Of a stretch of DNA of 61,066 nt, positions 28,103 through 38,441 are shown piece by piece. How positions within the stretch are numbered: position 1 is the stretch's first letter; the number at the start of each line of letters is the position of its first letter. The position numbers and the translations under genes were made by a program. The notes below the pieces were generated by a model. It did not search any database, was not told the origin of the DNA, and saw nothing but the letters and a program-made list of their open reading frames with translations. Location of the stretch: assembly GCA_021199655.1 (NCBI GenBank), contig JAJQHQ010000003.1, positions 1 to 61,066 on the forward strand. The letters run 5' to 3'. Source of the DNA: Lachnospiraceae bacterium. Its GTDB lineage: Bacteria > Bacillota > Clostridia > Lachnospirales > Lachnospiraceae.

Positions 28103-28936
28103 TTAATTAAAGCCTGTATCTGCTCGTAAGCATCTCTCTTTGTCATCTCTCTTTGTCATCTCTATTTCATCCTCATCACTAAGTCCCAAAAAATCTATAA
28201 CGTCTTTTGGTCCTGCATGATCCGGAGAAGCAAATTTATCCGAAAGCTTCTCTTTCATTTCAGTAACAATTTTTTTATCGTGAACCTTCTGAAATTCAAT
28301 TGACAATGTTCTTACTCCACCACTATAATGTTTCACAAGAAAATAAATATCATAAGCATCCTTCGCCTTTCCTCGTCCTAAAGCCGCCGTCTTCATAACT
28401 ATATACGGTACAACTGCAATTACACTTACATTCGCAACGTCAAATGCTCCGTCTGGTCGTCTCGCTTCCATTTTTATTCTCTGAGGCGGAAAATTAAAAG
28501 CAAAATTACCTCCGGTCGATTTTAAAGCTTTTATCCCCTGTACATGCTGACTTCGTCTTTTCTTTTGCGTCCCACCATACATTCCCGCGAGAATATCAAC
28601 ATCTACATCATAAAATATCCCATCTACTTCTACTGTTTTAATAAACGAGAAATACTTATCCGGATGATCCAAATACGCATTTTTTCTTAAAATGCAAGAC
28701 ATATTCTGATATCCTTCATCCTGCAAAGTCAGATGATTAATCAAAATATCTACATCCACACTTCCGATATGCCCTTCTTCCGGAAACATCAAATCTGGCA
28801 CCCACCCGCTTACAATTCGGATATCCTCTTCATATTCCTGAAATAAATTAACCAATTCTATCAGTACCCGGTGCGCCGCTTCTTTCTGCCCCGCCGAATA
28901 GTCTACCCTGGTAATTAAATCTTCGTCACGAATCAT
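28103..28936 (-). CDS. AbiEii/AbiGii-type nucleotidyltransferase toxin with altered C-terminus
   Basis: Toxins of type IV AbiE-like systems are nucleotidyltransferases that stop growth, often during phage infection. The motif VSGWVPDLMFP followed by HIGSVDVDI (about residues 42-60) is the NTase GS-x-DxD site, VDVDILAGMYGG gives a third acidic residue, and the C-terminal KTAALGRGKAKDAYDIYFL is typical of the family. A 13-bp tandem duplication (28131-28156) shifts the last codons. Without it the frame would end DAYEQIQALINLI and stop at 28093, giving 276 residues. It overlaps the antitoxin gene by 4 nt. The region is clearly AT-richer than its surroundings. Confidence 0.8.
   Translation of the reverse strand: MIRDEDLITRVDYSAGQKEAAHRVLIELVNLFQEYEEDIRIVSGWVPDLMFPEEGHIGSVDVDILINHLTLQDEGYQNMSCILRKNAYLDHPDKYFSFIKTVEVDGIFYDVDVDILAGMYGGTQKKRRSQHVQGIKALKSTGGNFAFNFPPQRIKMEARRPDGAFDVANVSVIAVVPYIVMKTAALGRGKAKDAYDIYFLVKHYSGGVRTLSIEFQKVHDKKIVTEMKEKLSDKFASPDHAGPKDVIDFLGLSDEDEIEMTKRDDKERCLRADTGFN
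28131..28156. repeat. 13-bp tandem duplication in toxin gene
   Basis: CATCTCTCTTTGT occurs twice in a row (28131-28143 and 28144-28156). Because 13 is not a multiple of 3 it changes the reading frame of the toxin's last residues. Confidence 0.95.
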
Positions 28937-29958
28937 TTTAATATCACCTTGTTTAATATGCTTTCAGCCATTTCTTCCCCTCTGCCTTTCAATTGCATAC
29001 AGTCTAAATAAATCTGTACCGGCGATACAACAGAATCATGATTCATAATTCTGCTGTTTTTCAGGCACGCGGTGTCTGTTATCGGAAAAATAATAACATT
29101 AGACCCACTATCCACGCGTTTTAGTTCCAGAAGTTGCAGTGTTTCATGAATATCTTCTGGTGATAAAAACACATGAATTTTATTGTATCGGACTACCGGA
29201 GTATAGCGAACGCCACCTGAAAAGCCAGATAGATAATAGGCTATGCCATTTTCCTGCCTGATTCTTCTCAATTTTTTTTCAATCTCAGGAATCGAATCCA
29301 GACTGTAACAGGAACAGAACTCTGGTTCCTTCTTCCCATACCCTTTACTCCATTCCCGCATCAGTTTCTCGGGTTCAATAATTGCATAACCCATCTCTGT
29401 CTTCTCGGCCCAGGCATTCTTTATCAGATAAGTCATCAATTTAGAGACCTGACCTATACTACACCCAACTTGCTCTGCAAGATACTTCAGTCTCCAGATT
29501 TTTCGATAATCCGCAAATAATTCCCGCAATATCAAAGAAGACACGGTCGATGATCGCTCAAAAAAAGAGTTCTGTCTTTGCTTCACAACAAACGAATTTA
29601 TATTTCCCCGTTCTGAGATGTAAATAGAATGAGCAGTAAACCAGCAATTTCCTGCATAATCAAAATATCCCAATTGTTTTTCTCTGCAGATTTCCGCAGA
29701 TCGTTCTGATACGTAAGGAGCCACGAGCACACTTTCACTTAATATATGTTTCTCGTTACTACAAAACTCCAATATTGTTGATGGATAAATCTGGGTCAGC
29801 ATATACGCCCGCATTCTGAAAATAAAACCGTCTTCCAATTCAATCTCAAATTGAAATCCATCTTCTGTTCTGTTTTTAACTTCATATCGTTGGATATTGG
29901 GAATTCTCAAAAATTTTTCAGATACACAATCGTATGCTCTCATATTCTCAAGTTTCAC
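28933..29958 (-). CDS. AbiEi-type antitoxin/autorepressor
   Basis: The antitoxin half of an AbiE-like type IV pair. An N-terminal part with YVSERSAEICREKQLGYFDYAGNCWF (a shape shared with the AbiEi family) is followed by a winged helix (LRELFADYRKIWRLKYLAEQVGCSIGQVSKLMTYL, about 155-190) and a C-terminal domain ending SPVQIYLDCMQLKGRGEEMAESIL. AbiEi proteins repress their own operon. I choose the GTG at 29958 (AAAGGA 9 nt upstream); ATG at 29943 or 29967 are alternatives. The open frame continues upstream through the promoter and is not all coding. Toxin follows with an ATGA overlap. Confidence 0.8.
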   Translation of the reverse strand: MKLENMRAYDCVSEKFLRIPNIQRYEVKNRTEDGFQFEIELEDGFIFRMRAYMLTQIYPSTILEFCSNEKHILSESVLVAPYVSERSAEICREKQLGYFDYAGNCWFTAHSIYISERGNINSFVVKQRQNSFFERSSTVSSLILRELFADYRKIWRLKYLAEQVGCSIGQVSKLMTYLIKNAWAEKTEMGYAIIEPEKLMREWSKGYGKKEPEFCSCYSLDSIPEIEKKLRRIRQENGIAYYLSGFSGGVRYTPVVRYNKIHVFLSPEDIHETLQLLELKRVDSGSNVIIFPITDTACLKNSRIMNHDSVVSPVQIYLDCMQLKGRGEEMAESILNKVILK

Positions 29959-30021
29959 CAGAATCATTCCTTTCACCAAATTAGTGAAACTAATTATAAT
30001 AGTGAAACCAATAAATGTCAA
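29952..30021 (-). promoter_or_regulatory. Consensus promoter and repeated operator of the AbiE-like pair
   Basis: The minus strand has TTGACA (30016-30021), exactly 17 nt and TATAAT (29993-29998), the full sigma-A consensus. Four copies of a TTTCAC(T/C) motif overlap it: two in one orientation (30000-30007, 29982-29989) and two in the other (29971-29977, 29953-29959). This is a likely autorepressor operator. Confidence 0.8.
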
Positions 30022-30059
30022 TAAAACTATGCCCCATGTGCATTCACACATGGGGCATA
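30022..30059 (-). terminator. Terminator of the ATP synthase operon
   Basis: A perfect 13-bp stem (30028-30040 with 30047-30059) with a 6-nt loop is followed on the minus strand by GTTTTATT. It lies about 50 nt beyond the atpC stop, and the TA promoter starts at its edge. Confidence 0.8.
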
Positions 30060-30108
30060 ATACGTTTTCTCAACACCAACCGCGCTATAAATGCGCGGCC
30101 AAAAACAT

Positions 30109-30510
30109 CTACTGCTTCACGCTCAGTCTCACCAGCGCCCGGTGAAGCTTCGCGGTGGCATTGGCGTACTCCTGATCGGTCAGTCCCTGTCTCGCCAGAC
30201 GTTCCTCGGCACGCTTCTTTGCGTCCTCAGCACGCGCCTTATCAATGTCCTCTTTCCACTCCCAGGTAGTGGCAAGGACACGGCAGGTACCGTCCATGAC
30301 TGAAAGCATCCCGCCGATGCAGGCCGCATACCGCGTGGTGCCGTCCTCGAATACCACATGCGCTTCGCCCATACCGATGGCAGTGCAGTAATTGCAGTGT
30401 CCCGCGAGGACCGCAAGGTCACCGGTGATCGTCCGGCATACCACGCGCTCGGCATTCCCCTCAAAGAGAAGGCCGTCCGGCGTTCCGATTCTTAATGGAA
30501 AACTACTCAT
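30109..30510 (-). CDS. atpC: ATP synthase epsilon subunit
   Basis: Epsilon is the rotor-stalk subunit that couples gamma to the c-ring and can inhibit ATP hydrolysis. The 133-residue product begins MSSFPLRIGTPDGLLFEGNAERVVCRT, then GDLAVLAGHCNYCTAIGMGE, the usual beta-sandwich, followed by a helical C-terminal domain (KRAEERLARQGL). The start at 30510 follows GGAGACGG. A complete family A element lies just before its ribosome-binding site. It is the last gene of the operon. Confidence 0.95.
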   Translation of the reverse strand: MSSFPLRIGTPDGLLFEGNAERVVCRTITGDLAVLAGHCNYCTAIGMGEAHVVFEDGTTRYAACIGGMLSVMDGTCRVLATTWEWKEDIDKARAEDAKKRAEERLARQGLTDQEYANATAKLHRALVRLSVKQ

Positions 30511-30525
30511 AAGCCGTCTCCTTCC

Positions 30526-30660
30526 GTAACTGTTCAGTACCTTCACAGTTACGAGGGAAAAGCCCATTTAAAATCGCTACGCGATGGGGCTTTTCCCCAT
30601 ATGCTATATGTTTTCATACGGTCTTCGCAGCAAGTGCGAAGACCTGTTCTGCATAGTTAC
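30526..30660. repeat. Family A element, full-length copy (135 bp)
   Basis: Hairpin 1 pairs GTAACTGT (30526-30533) with ACAGTTAC (30545-30552). Hairpin 2 pairs GGGAAAAGCCC (30555-30565) with GGGCTTTTCCC (30587-30597). Hairpin 3 pairs GGTCTTCGCA (30620-30629) with TGCGAAGACC (30635-30644). The right end is CATAGTTAC. It lies in the atpD-atpC gap. Confidence 0.93.
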
Positions 30661-30722
30661 AAGCTTTCGCCCTCTCACACTTTCTGCACAAAATAACAAT
30701 TCTGCGTGATATAGACGTATAT

Positions 30723-32129
<1,407 letters not shown>

Positions 32130-32184
32130 CTAACGCCCCGTCATCGACACATCAGTACCGGTGACGCAGGCCGCGCCGTTTTCT

Positions 32185-33171
32185 TTATACGCCCTCCGCG
32201 CCTGCGACAATCTCTGTGATCTCTGTCGTGATGCTGCTTTGGCGCGCGCGGTTGTAGCTCAGGTTCAGCTTCTCGATCATTTCCTCCGCGTTGCTGGTCG
32301 CCGCCTCCATTGCGTTGCGCCGCGCCGCCAGCTCACTCGCCAGCGCGTCACAGACACCGCCATAGATCAGGCCTCCCAGATATTCCGGAACGATGGCGTC
32401 AAAAACTTCCGTACTGTCCGGCTCATACAGGATCAGATCGCGAACCGTTTTTTTCTCTGAAACTGCGCCGTTCCCGGCATCCGTCTGATCAGCATCGCTT
32501 CCCAGATCAGTCAGCGGAAGCATCGGAGCAATCTGGGGCCGCTGAGAAAGCATGGACACAAATTCTGTATAACAAAGCTCAATGTGTCCGAAGCGCCCTT
32601 CCCGGTATTCCCGGCAGAGCAGCCGCGCGATCTCAAAGCAGTCCGCCACGGAGACATCCGCCACCGTTGCAAAATCTTCCGTCAGGATCTCCACACCTCT
32701 GCGCTGAAAATATTCCACAGCCTTTTTCCCGATAGGAAGCACCACATATTCGCCCGCGTTCGCAGCAGAACCGTCTGTGCCCGTGTCTGCCGGACTGTTT
32801 TTCAAACGGTTTTCCGGATTGTTCCCATCCGCCAGATTCTGTGAAGCTGCCGCTTCCAGCTTTTTGAACAGGTTGGAATTGTATCCACCGGCCAGACCTC
32901 GGTCACCCGCGATCACGACATAACAGTACCTGTTTGCCTGTGAGCGGCTGCCTGCAGCCGGTTTCGCATATACAGAAGAAAAATCCGTATTTCCTTCTGC
33001 GATATCGGCCAATGTCTGATGAAGCTCCCTGAAATACGGACGGCACTGATCAGAACGGTCTTTTGCCCTGCGCAGCTTGGAGGATGCTACAAGTTCCATT
33101 GCTTTGGTAATCTGCATTGTGCTCTGGACACTTTTGATGCGCAGCTTTACCGCTTTCATGTTTGCAGCCAT
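32185..33171 (-). CDS. atpG: ATP synthase gamma subunit, with insertions
   Basis: Gamma is the central rotating shaft of F1. The N-terminal helix (MAANMKAVKLRIKSVQSTMQITKAMELVASSKLRRA) and C-terminal helix (RRNAMEAATSNAEEMIEKLNLSYNRARQSSITTEITEIV) are conserved. At 328 residues it is about 40 longer than usual, owing to two hydrophilic insertions (about 32755-32830 and 32455-32520, rich in Asn, Asp, Ala and Thr) in the central domain. These lie in the peripheral Rossmann-like part, so function is probably kept. Confidence 0.96.
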   Translation of the reverse strand: MAANMKAVKLRIKSVQSTMQITKAMELVASSKLRRAKDRSDQCRPYFRELHQTLADIAEGNTDFSSVYAKPAAGSRSQANRYCYVVIAGDRGLAGGYNSNLFKKLEAAASQNLADGNNPENRLKNSPADTGTDGSAANAGEYVVLPIGKKAVEYFQRRGVEILTEDFATVADVSVADCFEIARLLCREYREGRFGHIELCYTEFVSMLSQRPQIAPMLPLTDLGSDADQTDAGNGAVSEKKTVRDLILYEPDSTEVFDAIVPEYLGGLIYGGVCDALASELAARRNAMEAATSNAEEMIEKLNLSYNRARQSSITTEITEIVAGAEGV

Positions 33172-33208
33172 GTCGTTCCTCCCTCTTTTCTATTTACAAT
33201 GTCATTTA

Positions 33209-33230
33209 TATAGTAAACGATGTTAGCCGT
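33209..33230. repeat. Partial family C left end
   Basis: TATAGTAAACGATGTTAGCCGTTT resembles the left end of the family C element (27900 onward) and lies between atpA and atpG. No right end is seen. Confidence 0.5.
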
Positions 33231-33321
33231 TTCAGCTAATCCGAGACTAAGCTCTCAGATTGCTGCTGAAAATCTGTCACAACCGATAATTAATCAGTAC
33301 ATTTACGGTTATGGCAGAAAA

Positions 33322-34854
33322 TCACTTCGTAGCCAGGAACTGATCCGTGTAATCCTGCAGCGCCTGCTTCAGATTATCTTCTGTCTCCGTCTCAAGCTTG
33401 CCTGTCTCGCGGATGGCCTGCATGGCTGCCGCGCCCTGCGCGTTTGTATCCAGGAACGGGTAAAGCCCCGCCTCATACGCACGGACGTCTCCGGTATCTA
33501 CCGAAGTAAGATAGCCGTTGTTCGCTGCATACAGGATCGCCACCTGCTTTTCGACCGGCACCGGAGAGTTCTGATTCTGCTTTAATACTTCCACAATACG
33601 CGCACCCTGATCCAAACGGGACTTCGTATCCGCATCCAGATCGGAGCCGAACTGTGCGAAGCTCTGCAACTCACGGTACTGAGAATAAATCAGCTTCAGC
33701 GTACCGGATACCTTTTTCATCGCCTTGATCTGCGCGTTGCCGCCGACACGGGATACGGAGATACCCGGGTTCACCGCCGGCATAACGCCGGAGTGGAACA
33801 GCTCGGTCTCCAGGAAAATCTGGCCGTCTGTGATCGAGATCACGTTGGTCGGGATATAAGTGGATACATCGCCCGCCTGCGTCTCAATGATCGGAAGCGC
33901 CGTCAGGGATCCGCCGCCGTGTGCGTCGTCCAGCTTCGCCGCACGCTCCAGCAGTCTGGAATGCAGATAAAAGACATCGCCCGGATATGCCTCACGTCCC
34001 GGCGGTCTGCGGATCAGCAGAGAGAGTGCACGGTACGCCACCGCATGCTTGCTCAGATCGTCATAAATGATCAGCACGTGCTTGCCCTGCTGCATAAAAT
34101 ATTCTCCCATCGCGCAGCCCGAATACGGTGCAATGTACTGCAGCGGACTCGCCTCAGAAGCGGTCGCGGCCACGATGATCGTGTAGTCCATCGCCCCGTT
34201 TCTCGAGAGCGTCTCACACAGAGAAGCTACAGTCGAACGCTTCTGTCCGATCGCCACATAAATACAGATAACATCCTTGCCCTTCTGGTTGATAATGGTA
34301 TCGGTCGCCACCGTCGTCTTTCCTGTCTGGCGGTCGCCGATGATCAGCTCACGCTGTCCGCGGCCGATCGGAATCATGGAATCGATCGCCTTAATGCCGG
34401 TCTGAAGCGGCTCAGAAACCGGCTGCCGGTCACAGATACCGGGCGCCTGGCTCTCAATCGGGCGATATTCCTTCGCCGTGATCGGACCCGCGCCGTCGAT
34501 CGGCTGTCCGAGCGCGTTTACAACCCGGCCGATCAGTTCTTCTCCTACCGGCACGGATACTACCTTGCCGGTACGTTTTACGGTCTGTCCTTCCTGAATT
34601 TTTTCGCCGGAACCAAACAGAACGATCGAGACACTGTTCTCCTCGAGGTTCTGCGCCATGCCGAAGCTTCCGTCCTCAAACTCCAGCAATTCTCCGGCCA
34701 TGCAGTTCACAAGCCCGCTCGCTCTGGCAATGCCATCGCCGACCAGCAGAACGGTACCTGTCTCGTCCTGATGGATCGCGTTCTCGTAATATTTAATCTG
34801 GCTGCGGATGACCTTGGTGATTTCTTCAGGTTTTAATTGCATGGTCTTATCCAT
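33322..34854 (-). CDS. atpA: ATP synthase alpha subunit
   Basis: Alpha forms the non-catalytic nucleotide sites of F1. The 510-residue product has the Walker [16 protein letters not shown], the [21 protein letters not shown] segment, [47 protein letters not shown] and the [19 protein letters not shown] block, all standard. Upstream, a 217-bp gap with a family B element separates it from atpH. Gene order and length are otherwise normal. Confidence 0.98.
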   Translation of the reverse strand: MDKTMQLKPEEITKVIRSQIKYYENAIHQDETGTVLLVGDGIARASGLVNCMAGELLEFEDGSFGMAQNLEENSVSIVLFGSGEKIQEGQTVKRTGKVVSVPVGEELIGRVVNALGQPIDGAGPITAKEYRPIESQAPGICDRQPVSEPLQTGIKAIDSMIPIGRGQRELIIGDRQTGKTTVATDTIINQKGKDVICIYVAIGQKRSTVASLCETLSRNGAMDYTIIVAATASEASPLQYIAPYSGCAMGEYFMQQGKHVLIIYDDLSKHAVAYRALSLLIRRPPGREAYPGDVFYLHSRLLERAAKLDDAHGGGSLTALPIIETQAGDVSTYIPTNVISITDGQIFLETELFHSGVMPAVNPGISVSRVGGNAQIKAMKKVSGTLKLIYSQYRELQSFAQFGSDLDADTKSRLDQGARIVEVLKQNQNSPVPVEKQVAILYAANNGYLTSVDTGDVRAYEAGLYPFLDTNAQGAAAMQAIRETGKLETETEDNLKQALQDYTDQFLATK

Positions 34855-34875
34855 CCTTACCTATTTGATATATCC

Positions 34876-35039
34876 AGTTCAGAACAGCAACAAAATAGAA
34901 AACAGACCTTGCAGATTTATCTGCGCAGGGATGATTTTCTATTTTGGGATGGGCGGAACGCCCACTCAGCCTCAGACATATGACGCGTAAGCGGCATATA
35001 GCCTGCTTGCAGGCGGTCTGTGGCCTGCTGTTCTGAACT
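34876..35039. repeat. Family B structured element, copy 1 (164 bp)
   Basis: Perfect 14-bp terminal inverted repeats AGTTCAGAACAGCA (34876-34889) and its complement (35026-35039). Internal stems: 11 bp (34892-34902 with 34935-34945), GCAGAT/ATCTGC (34911-34924), GGGCG/CGCCC (34951-34963) and GCCTGC/GCAGGC (35001-35014). It fills the atpH-atpA gap. Confidence 0.92.
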
Positions 35040-35071
35040 ACTGCAGACGATCTGCCGCCTGCTGTTACAAA

Positions 35072-35611
35072 CTATATAATTACTTCCTCCAGCTTTCGGG
35101 AAATCCCCGCCATGCGGCCCTTCACGGTGCCGTCAAGCTGCTTTCCTTCCAGCTCCACACGCAGTCCCGCGACCACAGATGGGTCGATCTTCTGCGTCAG
35201 GATCACGGTCTTCCCGGTCTGCTTTTCGAGTTTATCCTTCAAAGCCGCCTTCTGCGCATCGGTGAGCTCCACCGCGCTTGTGACAACGGCCTCAGCAATA
35301 TTGTGATCCGCATTATACCGCCGTGTGTATTCCTCAAAACATCCCTCGTACTCCCGAAGGATGCCCTTTTCACACAGCAGCTTCATAAAGTTCACCAGAT
35401 ACCGCTCCGCGCAGGAACCGAATGCGGTCTCGATTAGGCCTGTCCGTTCCTCTTTCGCGATGGACGGTTCCGTAAGCAGAGCCAGATAATCCGGGTTTTT
35501 CCGAAACAGATCCAGCACCTCACTCATCTGAGCGCGAATCGTATCCGTAAGTGACTCCTCGGCGGCAAGCTCATACAGGCTGCCGCCATATACTCTGGCT
35601 GTCTGTGTCAT
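35072..35611 (-). CDS. atpH: ATP synthase delta subunit
   Basis: Delta caps the F1 alpha3beta3 hexamer and links it to the b stalk. The 179-residue product has an N-terminal helical domain (MTQTARVYGGSLYELAAEESLTD, LDLFRKNPDYLALLTEPSI, LVNFMKLLCEKG) and the conserved C-terminal signature DPSVVAGLRVELEGKQLDGTVKGRM. Its start overlaps the atpF stop by 4 nt (ATGA), indicating coupled translation. Confidence 0.96.
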   Translation of the reverse strand: MTQTARVYGGSLYELAAEESLTDTIRAQMSEVLDLFRKNPDYLALLTEPSIAKEERTGLIETAFGSCAERYLVNFMKLLCEKGILREYEGCFEEYTRRYNADHNIAEAVVTSAVELTDAQKAALKDKLEKQTGKTVILTQKIDPSVVAGLRVELEGKQLDGTVKGRMAGISRKLEEVII

Positions 35612-36111
35612 GCGCTCTCACCTACACTCGCTATAAATTCATCAATCAGCTTCGCGTGATCCTCTTCGCTGACCTCCCGCTCGATCACCTTGCCGGCAAT
35701 CTCCACGGCCATGCTGCCAATCTCATCCTTGATCTCATTGACTGCCTTGCGCTTCTCCTGCGCGATATCGCTCTCGGCTTTCGCCTTGATCGATGCAGCC
35801 TGCTTTGAAGCGTCACGAAGAATCTCCTCACTCTGTACTGTCGCAGTCTTCTGCGCCGTTGTCAGAATGTCATTTGCCTTCGTCTTCGCCTCCAGCATAC
35901 TCTGTTCATAATCCGCTTTCATCGCCAGCGCTTCTTCCTTCGCCTTTGTGGCTTCCGAAATCTCAGCATCCGCGGCGGCTTTCCGCTTCTCAATGATGGC
36001 ATTGATCGGCTTAAACAGAAAACGTTTGATCAGATACATCTGGATAAAAAGGTTGCATATCTGTGCGACAAAGGTCCACGGTACGAGGCTGACTAAATTC
36101 TGTACATCCAT
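35608..36111 (-). CDS. atpF: ATP synthase b subunit
   Basis: The b subunit forms the peripheral stalk. The 167-residue product has one N-terminal membrane helix (TFVAQICNLFIQMYLIKRFLFKPI, about 12-35) and a long charged coiled-coil tail (AEISEATKAKEEALAMKADYEQ to EREVSEEDHAKLIDEFI). Length and layout match the family. It lies 64 nt after atpE and overlaps atpH. Confidence 0.96.
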   Translation of the reverse strand: MDVQNLVSLVPWTFVAQICNLFIQMYLIKRFLFKPINAIIEKRKAAADAEISEATKAKEEALAMKADYEQSMLEAKTKANDILTTAQKTATVQSEEILRDASKQAASIKAKAESDIAQEKRKAVNEIKDEIGSMAVEIAGKVIEREVSEEDHAKLIDEFIASVGESA

Positions 36112-36175
36112 GTCCGTAATCTCCTTTCCTGATTTCCTGTCATGTCATCAGTCCTGAAACTGAACCTGCAGAAAA

Positions 36176-36469
<294 letters not shown>

Positions 36470-36614
36470 TTATGTTTAAATCTTAATATTACTCTTGTGC
36501 AGCAACCATTTTTACATCTTTTGCTTTCGCTTCATGCAGTGCCTTTTTAACCGATATCAGGATTCCTCTTTGTGAACGCCTGTATCCCGCATTAAGCCAT
36601 ATCCTTTATAACTG

Positions 36615-37373
36615 TTAGCATTCCGCTGCGTTCGCAATATAGAGCGTCGTCAGCATACAGAAGATATAGGCCTGCATGACGCCGGTAAACCAGTCAAAGT
36701 ATACCGACAGGATTGCCGGTATGCCGACATCCAGGAACGGGATTGCAGCCAGCACATCGCCCACCAGACCCGGTATCAGGCCGAACAGCGCGCTGCTCGC
36801 CACCGCCAGGGCGGCATAGATCAGGGAATTGATAACGATTCCTGAAAGGATGTTGCCGAAATGACGGCATGCCATACTGATCGGCGTCGCAATCTCCGAG
36901 AGGATATTGAACGGTGTCAGTATCGCGATCGGCTGTGTAAAGCCCTTGAAGTAGCCTCCAATACCGCCCGTTTTGATCTTCTGCCAGGTGATCATGACAA
37001 AGACCACCACCGCCCACGCGGCCTCCGTAGAGAGATCCGCTGTCGGGCTTCGAAGTCCGACCAGACTGATCAGATTCGAGACCAGACTCGTAGAGAAAAG
37101 AGCCGCCACAAATGGGATCAGATAGCGGAAGCTCTCTCCCATGTTGCCAATGACGAATTTATTTGCTGTCTCCACCAGCATCTCCGCGACTGCCTGCCGT
37201 TTAGAAATATTTTCCACCTTCAGGTCATGCGTCAGCCAGATGCACAGTCCCGTGATCAGAATCATCACCAGCCAGCTGATCACAAGGGTCTCACTGATCT
37301 GCAGGTCTCCAAGGATCGGGATGTTCGTGTGTATCGTAAAAAGGACTTTCGCTCCTGAAATATCAATGTTCAT
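36615..37373 (-). CDS. atpB: ATP synthase a subunit
   Basis: Subunit a forms the ion half-channels against the c-ring. The product of about 252 residues has six hydrophobic segments, NKFVIGNMGESFRYLIPFVAALFSTSLVSNLISL in the middle and the essential-Arg helix MACRHFGNILSGIVINSLIY, then FTGVMQAYIFCMLTTLYIANAAE at the end. The ATG at 37373 is preceded by GGAG at 6 nt; a GTG at 37385 overlaps the Shine-Dalgarno and is less likely. The 160-nt gap to atpE has no clear gene. Confidence 0.95.
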   Translation of the reverse strand: MNIDISGAKVLFTIHTNIPILGDLQISETLVISWLVMILITGLCIWLTHDLKVENISKRQAVAEMLVETANKFVIGNMGESFRYLIPFVAALFSTSLVSNLISLVGLRSPTADLSTEAAWAVVVFVMITWQKIKTGGIGGYFKGFTQPIAILTPFNILSEIATPISMACRHFGNILSGIVINSLIYAALAVASSALFGLIPGLVGDVLAAIPFLDVGIPAILSVYFDWFTGVMQAYIFCMLTTLYIANAAEC

Positions 37374-37467
37374 AATTTTCTCCACCTCCTAACCGGCTGA
37401 TGCTTTTTGTTTTTTCGCACAGCTGCCGGACTACGCGAAGCGCAATTTTGCGCAATTTTGATGCTTT

Positions 37468-37545
37468 GTAACTGTTCAGTACCTTCACAATTACGGTATT
37501 TCTCTATATATCCCCCGCAGCAAATGTGAAATACTGTTCAGGCAG
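37468..37545. repeat. Family A element, shortened copy
   Basis: A near-perfect left hairpin GTAACTGTTCAGTACC...CAATTAC (37468-37494) is followed by a degenerate right part (CCGCAGCAAATGTGAAATACTGTTCAG). It lies between atpI and atpB. Confidence 0.75.
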
Positions 37546-37551
37546 TATCCG

Positions 37552-37977
37552 TTAATTTTTTTTTGTATGATTGACAATCCCCATAAGCTTAATCCCAAAG
37601 CTGGGGAGAAACAGAGGAACAATCCCTGCCACAAACTGGAAGCAGGGAGCCACGATCGCGGCGATCACCCACAGCATCTGAAGCAGGAGCCTCTGCGAGT
37701 AGCTGGCTTTCACCTTCGTCCTCGCCGCATCCTCATCCGCCGCCGCTGCCGCGCTCTGAACCATCAGACCCATCAGGAAGAAATTGAGGACGGCAATCAG
37801 TCCTCCGACGATGCCTCCTAGGATCACGGTGTAATCAAACGGAACCGTATCCGGCATATTCGCGTGCAGAATTGCAAACACAATCCACATCACCACAATC
37901 CCGGCGCCCGTCATAATGGCTACCCGGCGCGTCTCAGTTCTGACCGCCGGCTGAATCTCGCCGATCCATCCGCTCAT
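37552..37977 (-). CDS. atpI: ATP synthase subunit I-like protein
   Basis: AtpI-like proteins help assemble the c-ring or supply Mg2+/Na+ and are encoded before atpB. The 141-residue product has four hydrophobic segments (start TGAGIVVMWIVFAILHANM, then VILGGIVGGLIAVLNFFLMGLMVQSA, LLLQMLWVIAAIVAPCFQFVAGIVPLF). Sequence conservation in this family is low and the call rests mainly on topology and position. Confidence 0.75.
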   Translation of the reverse strand: MSGWIGEIQPAVRTETRRVAIMTGAGIVVMWIVFAILHANMPDTVPFDYTVILGGIVGGLIAVLNFFLMGLMVQSAAAAADEDAARTKVKASYSQRLLLQMLWVIAAIVAPCFQFVAGIVPLFLPSFGIKLMGIVNHTKKN

Positions 37978-37989
37978 ACGCTTCCTCCC

Positions 37990-38259
37990 TTATAAATGGT
38001 CGTTGAACGATATCTTCTTATGTTTATCAGTTTTGTCCGCTTCGTCCTTTTTTATCACAGAAAGATAAAACTTATACGCGAACATTCCGCTTCCGCCGAG
38101 TCCGAAGAAAAAGCCCGGTATATAGATCCAGCCTCCGACCGGCGTATGTGCCGTCAGCCACCAGCAAAGCGCAAGGCACAAAAGGAGCGGCGTGATCAGC
38201 GAAAAGCTGAACTGTCCCAACAAAGTAATATTTTTTATAAAATCTGCGCCTTTTTTCAT
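37990..38259 (-). CDS. AtpZ/AtpI-family ATP synthase accessory protein
   Basis: This first gene of the atp operon encodes a small protein with two membrane segments (NITLLGQFSFSLITPLLLCLALCWWLT and GGWIYIPGFFFGLGGSGMFAYKFYL) and a charged tail (KDEADKTDKHKK). The pattern matches AtpZ-like proteins that precede atpI and atpB in Firmicutes and aid ion supply or assembly. The start is taken at 38259; a TTG at 38277 is an alternative. Confidence 0.8.
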   Translation of the reverse strand: MKKGADFIKNITLLGQFSFSLITPLLLCLALCWWLTAHTPVGGWIYIPGFFFGLGGSGMFAYKFYLSVIKKDEADKTDKHKKISFNDHL

Positions 38260-38378
38260 TGCATCTGCTTTCTTCAACGGTCTGTTCCTCAGCAGACTGC
38301 CTGATCTGTATTTACATTATTCGTGTCTGCATCAACAGTTCCGTTCGCCGTGTAACGGTCAAAACCAAAACCGGCTCT

Positions 38379-38407
38379 ATTCTACCAATTTTTGCCACTA
38401 TTCGCAA
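38379..38407 (-). promoter_or_regulatory. Predicted promoter of the ATP synthase operon
   Basis: The minus strand has TTGCGA (38402-38407), a 17-nt spacer and TAGAAT (38379-38384), about 120 nt before atpZ. It lies between the operon and the family B element. Confidence 0.65.
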
Positions 38408-38441
38408 GAGTATTCCTGTAATTAAATAATTAACAATCTTT

